NCBI GenBank assembly: GCA_030824175.1
Contig: JAVBYH010000154.1
Coordinates: 1-5,702, forward strand
DNA from: Bacteroidota bacterium
GTDB taxonomy: Bacteria; Bacteroidota; Ignavibacteria; UBA10030; UBA8401
Reading direction: 5' to 3'
Length of the DNA stretch: 5,702 nucleotides
Shown piece after piece: positions 1 to 5,423 of this stretch; within the stretch, counting starts at the first letter, position 1; the number at the start of each line of letters is the position of its first letter. The notes under the pieces were generated by a model, which was not told where the DNA came from, made no database searches, and saw only the letters and a list, made by a program, of their open reading frames with translations. The position numbers were made by a program, and so were the translations under genes.

Positions 1-465
1 GGTGATCGCCTTCGGGTACATCTTCCCGTCGTGCAGCATGTTCGCATACGCAAGCTGCGCTTCCTTGTCCGCGGGATTCGCAGCCAGGAACCGCTCCATC
101 GATGCGATGCGGTGCCCGGTTGTGTCGGACTGCGTGAGCGCGGTGTTCTGCGGCACCACGGGCGCCGCCTCGTCGTTCCTCAGATACAGGTAGCCGAGGA
201 TCACAACTGCCGCGATGCCCGCGTACACATATCCGGGCTGGATCTGGATCGTGATCGGCTGCGCCTTCTTCTTCGCCTTCGGCGCTGCACCGGCCGCGGC
301 AGTCGATGTGGTTTTCGGCGACACTGCCGCCGGCGTGGCGGCCTTCGGCTGCACGGACACAGGGGCGCCTCCTGCGGTCAGTTCGCTTCCGCATCCCACA
401 CACTGTTGTACGTCCGGCGGATTGGCGATGCCGCACCACGGACAATTTTTCTTCTCTCCCGGCAT
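1..465 (-). CDS. Zinc-ribbon, single-TM, probable TPR protein (C-terminus cut off by window edge)
   Basis: Reading from an ATG at 465, the frame stays open for 155 codons to the left edge, so the C-terminus lies outside the window. Residues 8-25 form a short zinc ribbon, C-P-W-C-G then C-V-G-C-G (Cys 8, 11, 22, 25). Residues 33-74 are a low-complexity Ala/Pro/Lys/Thr linker with a basic patch. Residues about 79-95 are one hydrophobic helix. After a polar stretch, residues 117-155 look like the start of a TPR unit (R-F-L-A-A-N-P, then A-Q-L-A-Y-A-N-M-L-H-D-G-K-M-Y-P-K-A-I). Such proteins probably put the ribbon in the cytoplasm and the repeats outside as a protein-binding platform; this topology is inferred. 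The ATG overlaps the HU stop codon as TAATG, and GGAGGAG lies just upstream at 468-474, so translation is probably coupled to HU. Architecture is well supported; function is unknown. Confidence 0.82.
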   Translation of the reverse strand, partial: MPGEKKNCPWCGIANPPDVQQCVGCGSELTAGGAPVSVQPKAATPAAVSPKTTSTAAAGAAPKAKKKAQPITIQIQPGYVYAGIAAVVILGYLYLRNDEAAPVVPQNTALTQSDTTGHRIASMERFLAANPADKEAQLAYANMLHDGKMYPKAIT

Positions 466-806
466 TACTCCTCCGCCGCCTCAGGCAGCGGTTTCTTCGA
501 CGGCTTCTCCACCGGGGGATGCAGCTTCATGCTTTCGTTCACCTTCGATTTCAGCTCCTTCGACACCTTGAAGAGCGGCACGAAGTGATCGTCCACCGGA
601 ACCTGCGCACCGGTGCGGGGATTGCGGGCCATGCGGCCTTTGCGTTCCTTCACCTTGAAGCTGCCGAAGCCGCGGATCTCTATGTTGCGGCCGTCGCAGA
701 GCGACTGGATGACGGTATGGATGAATCCGTCTACAACCGCTTCCGTTTCCACTTTCGTCAGACCGGTGCCCGACGCGATCGTGTCGACGATATCTGCTTT
801 CGTCAC
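465..806 (-). CDS. HU/IHF-family nucleoid DNA-binding protein with C-terminal tail
   Basis: This 113-residue protein is a DNA-bending histone-like protein that dimerises and binds through two beta arms. Residues 1-45 form the alpha-helical dimerisation region (T-K-A-D-I-V opening). Residues 46-66 carry the family signature G-F-G-S-F, K-G-R, A-R-N-P-R-T-G, and Pro63 is at the position that intercalates into DNA in HU/IHF. The canonical fold ends near residue 95. Residues 97-113 form an extra Pro/Lys/Glu-rich tail, which makes the protein longer than the usual 90-100 residues. The start is GTG at 806, chosen because AGGAGA (813-818) lies 6 nt upstream and the N-terminus then matches the family. 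It follows sppA by 18 nt and overlaps the next gene by 1 nt, so it is a middle cistron. The sequence cannot say whether it is the main HU or a specialised paralogue. Confidence 0.95.
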   Translation of the reverse strand: MTKADIVDTIASGTGLTKVETEAVVDGFIHTVIQSLCDGRNIEIRGFGSFKVKERKGRMARNPRTGAQVPVDDHFVPLFKVSKELKSKVNESMKLHPPVEKPSKKPLPEAAEE

Positions 807-812
807 AGCGAG

Positions 813-818
813 TCTCCT
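813..818 (-). promoter_or_regulatory. Ribosome binding site of the HU gene
   Basis: AGGAGA on the minus strand lies 6 nt before the GTG at 806, inside the 18-nt gap after sppA. It fixes the GTG as the HU start and shows the gene can be translated from a polycistronic message. Confidence 0.8.
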
Positions 819-824
819 GAATTA

Positions 825-1727
825 TTATGGTTGCGTAATAGAATATTGAAGCAACGGATGGTTGAGCAGCTCATTCTTCAGGCCGGCCACTTCATTCTTT
901 ACGTTCCCGAACAAGATATCCGATAACTTTTCTTTTTTCTTCTCGCGGATTGTTGCAGGCGTCCCCGTGATGTCGGCCATCGCTGCGGCGATCCCGATCG
1001 CGTCTTCGTACGTGCCGAGCGTGTCGATGAGACCGACTTCATACGCCTTCTTTCCCGTATACACCCTGCCGTCGGCAAGCTTCCTTACGACGTCCAACGG
1101 GAGCTTCCGCTCGTTCGATACGACGGTGATGAACTGCTCATACACGTCGTCGATCATTTCCTGAAAATATTTTTTGTCGTCTTCTGTCGCCGCACGCATC
1201 GGCGAACCGGCATCCTTCAGCTTCCCGCTCTTGATCGTCGTTGATGTCACGCCGATCTTGTCCAGCAGCTGGTTGAAATGCATGAACTGCGAGATCACGC
1301 CGATGCTGCCGGTGATCGTGCCCGGATTCGCCACGATCTTGTCCGCTCCGCATGCCACGTAATATCCGCCGCTTGCAGCCATGGCGCCCATCGACACGAC
1401 GACAGGCTTGCCTGAATCGCGTGTCTTCTTCACTTCTTCATAGATCTCCTGGCTGGCGGCAACGCCTCCGCCCGGAGATTCAACACGGAACACAATGGCC
1501 TTCACCGACGAGTTCTCGCGGTATTTCTTGAACAGGCGCACCGTATTCTCCGACGAGACGATGGGCTCCTTCAGCTCGATAAGCGCGATCGTTCCATTGC
1601 TGCCGGTGACGACATCTTCATTTTCGTCATCATTAAAAACATAGAACATGACAGAGAATATCATCACCACGAACGCGAGGACGATCGCGGTAATAATGCC
1701 GAAAACCCATTTGGATGTTTTTGTCAC
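825..1727 (-). CDS. sppA: Signal peptide peptidase SppA (S49 family, membrane-anchored)
   Basis: The 300-residue product is a short (single-domain, Bacillus-type) SppA, a membrane serine protease that cuts leftover signal peptides within or near the membrane. Residues 8-31 are one N-terminal transmembrane anchor. The core begins near residue 46 (G-T-I-A-L-I). R-V-E-S-P-G-G-G at 81-88 is the conserved S49 motif. M-A-A-S-G-G-Y-Y at 116-123 holds the nucleophile Ser119, and the K-D-A-G-S-P motif at 171-176 supplies the probable general base Lys171. The 52-residue Ser-Lys spacing equals that of the B. subtilis Ser147/Lys199 dyad. The start is GTG at 1727: the frame stays open further upstream, but those codons cover a promoter and a non-homologous segment, and no other ATG/GTG lies between promoter and anchor. 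The Shine-Dalgarno is weak (GGGA, 4 nt away). It is probably the first gene of an operon with HU and the zinc-ribbon gene. Confidence 0.95.
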   Translation of the reverse strand: MTKTSKWVFGIITAIVLAFVVMIFSVMFYVFNDDENEDVVTGSNGTIALIELKEPIVSSENTVRLFKKYRENSSVKAIVFRVESPGGGVAASQEIYEEVKKTRDSGKPVVVSMGAMAASGGYYVACGADKIVANPGTITGSIGVISQFMHFNQLLDKIGVTSTTIKSGKLKDAGSPMRAATEDDKKYFQEMIDDVYEQFITVVSNERKLPLDVVRKLADGRVYTGKKAYEVGLIDTLGTYEDAIGIAAAMADITGTPATIREKKKEKLSDILFGNVKNEVAGLKNELLNHPLLQYSITQP

Positions 1728-1769
1728 GGTGTCCCGGTAGTGTCTGTGTAACTTATTGAAATGATTATA

Positions 1770-1798
1770 ATTATAAGAAAAATGGAGGGGAATGTCAA
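1770..1798 (-). promoter_or_regulatory. Perfect-consensus sigma-70-type promoter for the sppA-HU operon
   Basis: On the minus strand TTGACA (1798-1793) is followed by exactly 17 nt and then TATAAT (1775-1770), a full match to the E. coli-type -35/-10 consensus at optimal spacing. A second TATAAT (1769-1764) directly abuts the first. Transcription would start near 1763, giving a leader of about 36 nt before the sppA GTG at 1727. The region is AT-rich in an otherwise GC-rich window, which argues against chance. Function is inferred from the match and position. Confidence 0.85.
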
Positions 1799-1807
1799 AT
1801 AGTATTT

Positions 1808-1828
1808 CCGCGCGGTCATTTCGCGCGG
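1808..1828 (-). other. GC-rich hairpin between htpX and the sppA promoter
   Basis: CCGCGCG (1808-1814) and CGCGCGG (1822-1828) form a perfect 7-bp inverted repeat around a 7-nt loop. It lies downstream of the htpX stop codon and ends about 10 bp upstream of the sppA -35 box. Downstream of the stem on the minus strand comes AAATACTATTT, not a clean U-run, so it is at best a weak intrinsic terminator for htpX. It could also be a protein-binding dyad upstream of the promoter. The stem is clear; its role is not. Confidence 0.4.
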
Positions 1829-1875
1829 GGCGCGCACCGTGTGCCGGGGCGCCTCGCGTGGATGAGGTCTGGATG

Positions 1876-2730
1876 TCAGGTGGTGCGGCCGTAGACCATC
1901 GCCTCGAGGCGTGCGACACGCTCTTCCATCGGAGGATGTGTGCTGAAGAGGGACATCAGTCCCCCGCCGCTCAGCGGATTTACGATGAACATGTGCGCGG
2001 TGGACGGATTCGCATTCATCGGAACGACTTCCGCGCGCGCCTGCAGTTTCTTGAGCGCCCCGGCGAGCAGCAACGGATTTCCCGCATACTCCGCGCCCGC
2101 CTCATCGGCAAGATATTCCCGCGAGCGTGAGATCGCCATCTGAATGAGCATCGCCGCGATCGGCGCAATGATGATCATCACGAGGCTGGCGATCGGACTG
2201 CCGCCTTCGTCGTCATCCGAGCGGCGTCCGCCGAAGATCATCGCCCACTGCGCCATGTGCGCGATCATCGAGATCGCACCGGCAAACGTCGCGGCGATCG
2301 TGCCAATCAGGATGTCGCGATTCTTCACGTGCCCGAGCTCATGGCCGATCACGCCGCGCAGCTCGTCCTTCGTAAGCAGGCGCAGTATCCCCTCCGTGAC
2401 GGCAACGGCCGCATGTTGCGGATCGCGCCCCGTGGCGAAGGCGTTCGGCTGCTCGCCCTGGATGATGTAGAGCTTCGGCATCGGCAAGCCCGCCCGCGCC
2501 GCAAGTTCGCTCGTCATCCTGTAGAGGTCGGGCCGGTCGCTCTCGGTAACCTCCTGCGCGTGGTACATTTTCAGTACGATCTTGTCGCTGAACCAATAGC
2601 TTCCGAAATTCATGACGATTGCGAACATGAACGCCATCATCATGCCGCCCTCGCCGCCGAGCACATAGCCCACGGACACCACAAGCACCGTCATCAGTGC
2701 CATCAAAAATGTTGTTTTCATCGCATTCAT
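1876..2730 (-). CDS. htpX: Membrane zinc metalloprotease HtpX (M48 family)
   Basis: The 284-residue product has the full HtpX layout and normal length. HtpX is an inner-membrane protease with a cytosolic zinc site that degrades misfolded membrane proteins, alongside FtsH in E. coli. Two hydrophobic segments lie at about residues 6-25 and 29-48. The soluble part carries Q-P-N-A-F-A-T-G-R (94-102), then H-E-L-G-H (130-134), whose His130 and His134 bind zinc and Glu131 is catalytic. Two more hydrophobic segments follow at about 141-166 and 179-200. S-R-E-Y-L-A-D-E-A-G-A (203-213) supplies the third ligand, Glu205. The S-T-H-P-P motif (263-267) and E-E-R-V-A-R-L close the protein. The start is ATG at 2730 with an excellent AAGGAGAT 4-6 nt upstream, preferred over the ATG three codons in. 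It lies 148 nt upstream of sppA, so two membrane proteases are adjacent. No catalytic residue is missing. Confidence 0.97.
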   Translation of the reverse strand: MNAMKTTFLMALMTVLVVSVGYVLGGEGGMMMAFMFAIVMNFGSYWFSDKIVLKMYHAQEVTESDRPDLYRMTSELAARAGLPMPKLYIIQGEQPNAFATGRDPQHAAVAVTEGILRLLTKDELRGVIGHELGHVKNRDILIGTIAATFAGAISMIAHMAQWAMIFGGRRSDDDEGGSPIASLVMIIIAPIAAMLIQMAISRSREYLADEAGAEYAGNPLLLAGALKKLQARAEVVPMNANPSTAHMFIVNPLSGGGLMSLFSTHPPMEERVARLEAMVYGRTT

Positions 2731-2734
2731 AGGG

Positions 2735-2742
2735 ATCTCCTT
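2735..2742 (-). promoter_or_regulatory. Strong ribosome binding site of htpX
   Basis: AAGGAGAT on the minus strand, with the AGGAG core 6 nt before the ATG at 2730, decides between the two nearby in-frame ATG codons (2730 and 2721). Confidence 0.8.
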
Positions 2743-2751
2743 CTTGTTCCT

Positions 2752-2779
2752 TGTATACTCCTATTAGTAGACGTGCCAG
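2752..2779 (-). promoter_or_regulatory. Possible weak promoter for htpX
   Basis: In the 74-nt gap before htpX, the minus strand reads CTGGCA (2779-2774), a 16-nt spacer and TATACA (2757-2752). Each box departs from consensus and the spacer is 1 nt short. The resulting leader would be short but would include the ribosome binding site. htpX could equally be read through from the upstream dehydrogenase gene. Confidence 0.25.
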
Positions 2780-2804
2780 GAGGCATTTTGTTCCATCGTT
2801 TCCA

Positions 2805-4244
2805 TTATTTCTGGTACACGAGCAGGCGCATCGCCGTCCTGCCGCCCGCGGTCATCCTGCATGCGTACACCCCGCTTGCGGCGTTCCGGGGAGTCCACCG
2901 CGCCGAGTAGCTGCCGGGCTCATGGTGCCCCTCCACGAGCGTCGCGACGGTGCGCCCGAGCACGTCGGCGATCGTCAACGTGGCGTGCGCGGCCTCGCCG
3001 ATCCGGAATGGCAGCACGGTCCCGCCGTTGAACGGATTCGGATAATTCTGGTCGAGGTGGAAATCGATCGCCGCCCCCTCCGTCTTCACGCGCGATGCGG
3101 CCGCCTTGTCCAGCCTGTACATCTTCCCGTCATACGAGCACACGAACAATTCGTTGCCGGCATCGACGCCGAAGGACGAGATCGCGCCGGCATTGGCCAG
3201 GAGCAATTCGTTATGCGCGACACCCTGCGCGTCGACGCTCAGCGCCCAGAGGTTCTGGCTGACGAAATCGGCATACACGTATTTCCCGTAGAGCGACGGA
3301 ATATTCTTCCCCCGGTACACATGCCCGCCGGTGACGGACCATCCCCCTGCGGCATCATGCCCGTACTCCCATACCGGAAGCGCGAGTCCGTTCTGATCGC
3401 ACCCCGCGGCCGGAGAGAAGCAGTGGAGACCTTCCATGGTCCGCCATCCGTAATTCTTCCCGCTCTCGACAATATCGATCTCCTCGTACTTGTTCTGCCC
3501 GACATCCCCGACCCATAATTTTTTCGTCACCGGATCGAAGCTGAAGCGCCACGGATTTCTCAGGCCGTATGCGTAGACTTCCTCCGCCGCCGAAGCGTCG
3601 CCCCTGAATGGATTGTCCGGAGGGATCGAATAATTCCTGCCGCCCGTTGGCGTGTTCACATCGATGCGGAGGATCTTTCCGAGGAGTGATTTCTTGTTCT
3701 GCCCGTTGTTCTGCGGATCGCCGCCGGAGCCGCCGTCGCCCATGCCGATGTACAGGTATCCGTCGGGTCCGAAGGCGATGCATCCTCCGTTGTGATTCTC
3801 GTAGGGCTGGGGGATTTCAAGGAGCACGACGCGGCTCGCAACGGTGGCGGTGTTCGATCCGGGAGTAGTCATCGTGAAGCGGGCGATCACCGTGCGCAGC
3901 GGAGACGACGCGGTATAGTCGACGTAAAAATACCCGTTCTCGCTGAAGCGCGGATGAAAGGCTAGCCCGAGGAGCCCGAGCTCGCCCGAGCGGTCTTCGA
4001 CGAGATCTTTGATGTCCAGCATCAGCTCGCGCGTCGGCATCGCGCCGTGCTGCACGGCGTAGATGCGGCCCGACTGTTCGACGATCATCGCACGGCCGCT
4101 GCCGTCCGGCGGCGTCTGATAATCCACCGGCCTGTCGAAGATGAAATCGGGATACACGCGCGTGAGTCTGGTTTGTCCATCTGCGCATGCATAGCACAGC
4201 ACGCCGATGCATGCGGCGGCGAATACGGTTCGAATGATGCTCAT
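2805..4244 (-). CDS. Secreted glucose/sorbosone dehydrogenase-like (PQQ-type) beta-propeller with type IX sorting domain
   Basis: The 479-residue product starts with a signal peptide (hydrophobic about residues 6-20). Residues about 27-380 match the glucose/sorbosone dehydrogenase family (soluble PQQ glucose dehydrogenase, aldose dehydrogenase YliI): G-L-L-G-L-A-F-H-P (90-98), N-H-N-G-G (150-154), F-G-P-D-G (158-162), G-D-G-G-S-G-G-D-P-Q-N (169-179), G-K-I-L-R-I-D (189-195), Y-G-L-R-N-P-W-R (226-233), G-D-V-G-Q (246-250) and K-N-Y-G-W (263-267). His151 and Arg229 sit where soluble glucose dehydrogenase has its catalytic His and Arg. Cys275 and Cys282 could form a disulfide. Residues about 395-479 form the type IX sorting module, opening Q-N-Y-P-N-P-F-N (399-406) and ending in a short tail. 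It would act at the cell surface or be released, oxidising sugars if PQQ is bound; substrate and cofactor are not shown. The start at 4244 has AAGGGGA 8 nt upstream and directly begins the signal peptide. Confidence 0.93.
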   Translation of the reverse strand: MSIIRTVFAAACIGVLCYACADGQTRLTRVYPDFIFDRPVDYQTPPDGSGRAMIVEQSGRIYAVQHGAMPTRELMLDIKDLVEDRSGELGLLGLAFHPRFSENGYFYVDYTASSPLRTVIARFTMTTPGSNTATVASRVVLLEIPQPYENHNGGCIAFGPDGYLYIGMGDGGSGGDPQNNGQNKKSLLGKILRIDVNTPTGGRNYSIPPDNPFRGDASAAEEVYAYGLRNPWRFSFDPVTKKLWVGDVGQNKYEEIDIVESGKNYGWRTMEGLHCFSPAAGCDQNGLALPVWEYGHDAAGGWSVTGGHVYRGKNIPSLYGKYVYADFVSQNLWALSVDAQGVAHNELLLANAGAISSFGVDAGNELFVCSYDGKMYRLDKAAASRVKTEGAAIDFHLDQNYPNPFNGGTVLPFRIGEAAHATLTIADVLGRTVATLVEGHHEPGSYSARWTPRNAASGVYACRMTAGGRTAMRLLVYQK

Positions 4245-4252
4245 TGCACACG

Positions 4253-4259
4253 TCCCCTT
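4253..4259 (-). promoter_or_regulatory. Ribosome binding site that sets the dehydrogenase start
   Basis: AAGGGGA on the minus strand lies 8 nt before the ATG at 4244. It supports that ATG over the in-frame ATG at 4331, which would bury the signal peptide behind 29 polar residues. Confidence 0.65.
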
Positions 4260-4308
4260 CTCGTTGTCATTACCACCTAAACGAGAGGGAGAACGTGCGA
4301 GTTCCCGC

Positions 4309-4340
4309 ATGCACTGCATCGAACAGCTCACATGGCATGT
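4309..4340. repeat. Two short dyads in the gap between the GH130 gene and the dehydrogenase gene
   Basis: ATGCACTGCAT (4309-4319) and ACATGGCATGT (4330-4340) are each 5-bp inverted repeats around a single central base. Their centres are 21 bp apart, about two turns of the helix. They sit in the 111-nt gap 5' of the dehydrogenase gene. They might be operator half-sites, but short dyads arise by chance in such sequence. Confidence 0.25.
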
Positions 4341-4355
4341 GCGCGCGCCCGCGGA

Positions 4356-5411
4356 TCAGACGCAGTAGCGTTCGATGTCCGTGCGTGTGATCCTGCCGGC
4401 AAGCACAACGCTGTCCGCGCCGGCGTACGGGAAGTAGAGATCTCCATTGTAAAAGTACGAACCGCAGATGAACACGACGTCGTTCACGCCGAGCTCCGCA
4501 TCGCCCGTGGTTTCGGCAGGCGTACCGGGACGAAGCAGCGGCTCGTCGCGTTTCACGACCGGATCCGAGCCCCGGGGATCGAGAAGGGCAATGCCGAGGT
4601 CGTATTCACGCGTCGCGTCGGCCCGCCGGTTCCCGATGTGATACACCATGAGAAATCGGCCGTCCCCGATCCGCATGGGAGGCGATCCTCCACCCACCCA
4701 CGTGTCCGTGAACTCCGGATTCGGGCGGATCCTCATGAGCACGCCGCGCGTCTTCCACTCTCCCAGCACAGAACCTCCTTCGGCCCAGTGGATCTGCATG
4801 GCGTTCTCTCCCTGCATCGGCCGGTGGAGCATGAGCAGCCCGCCGTCGACGGGCGCGTCGAAGAGCATCGCATTCTTGTTGTCGATGCGGTTGAAGTCGG
4901 CGTTCAACAAGCCGTGCTTTTCCCACTCGAAAAAATTCTTCGTCGAGGCAACCGCGATGCGCACCCGATTGTGGGGCGAGCCGGTCGCGTACGCCGTATA
5001 CGTGAGATAGTACGTGCCATCGACTCTCGTGAGACGCCCGTCTTCGACGCCGAGGTTCTCGTACGCCTCGGTCGGACGCAGCACGGGTTCCGCGGCACGG
5101 GCCAGCAGCCGCAGTTCGGCCGTCAAGACGGCGAGTCCCATGGTGGAACGCGTATGGTCCCATTCGACCGTCTTCTTCCCCTGCGCGCGATACAGCAGGA
5201 AGCAGAGCGCCGGTTCTTCGAGCAGCCGTCGCTTCACGGCGGCGTCGAACGGCAGCGACGGAATGATGCGCTGCAACTCCTCCCTGTCGTCGACGAGCAT
5301 GCATGCGGGATTGAAAGTGACTTTGTTCTCCCACGGATGGTCTCCGATCTTTGCTACGATCGGCGCACCTCCGTTGAGGCGCTCGACGCGGGGAAGATTA
5401 GCTTGGGTCAT
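4356..5411 (-). CDS. GH130-family glycoside phosphorylase/hydrolase (beta-mannoside type)
   Basis: The 351-residue product lacks a signal peptide, so it is probably cytoplasmic. It has GH130 (five-bladed propeller) motifs in order: N-P-A (34-36), Y-R-A (74-76), G-V-E-D-G-R-L-T (121-128), Y-L-T-Y-T-A-Y (135-141), K-N-A-M-L-F (179-184), M-L-H-R-P (194-198), W-V-G-G-G-S-P-P (238-245), M-V-Y-H (255-258), Y-D-L-G-I-A-L-L-D (270-278) and V-N-D-V-V-F-I-C-G (309-317). GH130 enzymes phosphorolyse beta-mannosides such as mannosylglucose or mannan oligosaccharides, and some hydrolyse beta-1,2-mannosides; which applies here cannot be told. Asp124 sits in the E-D-P-R motif, where as I recall the family's general acid lies, but the usual Pro is Gly here. 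Start ATG 5411 lies 12 nt after the stop of another GH130 gene and lacks a clear Shine-Dalgarno, so translation may be coupled. Family assignment is strong, substrate unknown. Confidence 0.9.
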   Translation of the reverse strand: MTQANLPRVERLNGGAPIVAKIGDHPWENKVTFNPACMLVDDREELQRIIPSLPFDAAVKRRLLEEPALCFLLYRAQGKKTVEWDHTRSTMGLAVLTAELRLLARAAEPVLRPTEAYENLGVEDGRLTRVDGTYYLTYTAYATGSPHNRVRIAVASTKNFFEWEKHGLLNADFNRIDNKNAMLFDAPVDGGLLMLHRPMQGENAMQIHWAEGGSVLGEWKTRGVLMRIRPNPEFTDTWVGGGSPPMRIGDGRFLMVYHIGNRRADATREYDLGIALLDPRGSDPVVKRDEPLLRPGTPAETTGDAELGVNDVVFICGSYFYNGDLYFPYAGADSVVLAGRITRTDIERYCV

Positions 5412-5423
5412 TGTCGTTGTCGT

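Noticed and set aside
306..926. Plus-strand open frame of 206 codons opposite the zinc-ribbon, HU and sppA 3' regions
   Set aside because: It crosses three supported minus-strand genes and its product is Arg/His/Leu-rich without motifs.
1728..1919. 64-codon N-terminal extension of the sppA frame
   Set aside because: It overlaps the end of htpX, contains the consensus promoter and precedes the membrane anchor with non-homologous sequence; the GTG at 1727 is the better start.
2774..2785. Small TGCC/GGCA stem between the dehydrogenase and htpX genes
   Set aside because: Only 4 bp, and the T-run follows it on the plus strand, where no gene ends.
2751..3518. Plus-strand open frame of 255 codons opposite the dehydrogenase gene
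   Set aside because: No domain, no start context, and it crosses the htpX/dehydrogenase gap against well-supported minus-strand genes.
4287..4306. Possible terminator hairpin after the GH130 gene
   Set aside because: The stem needs a 2-nt bulge and is followed on the minus strand by TCTCGTTTAGG, not a U-run.
4245..4331. 29-codon N-terminal extension of the dehydrogenase frame
   Set aside because: It would place polar residues before an obvious signal peptide, and the ATG at 4244 has its own ribosome binding site.
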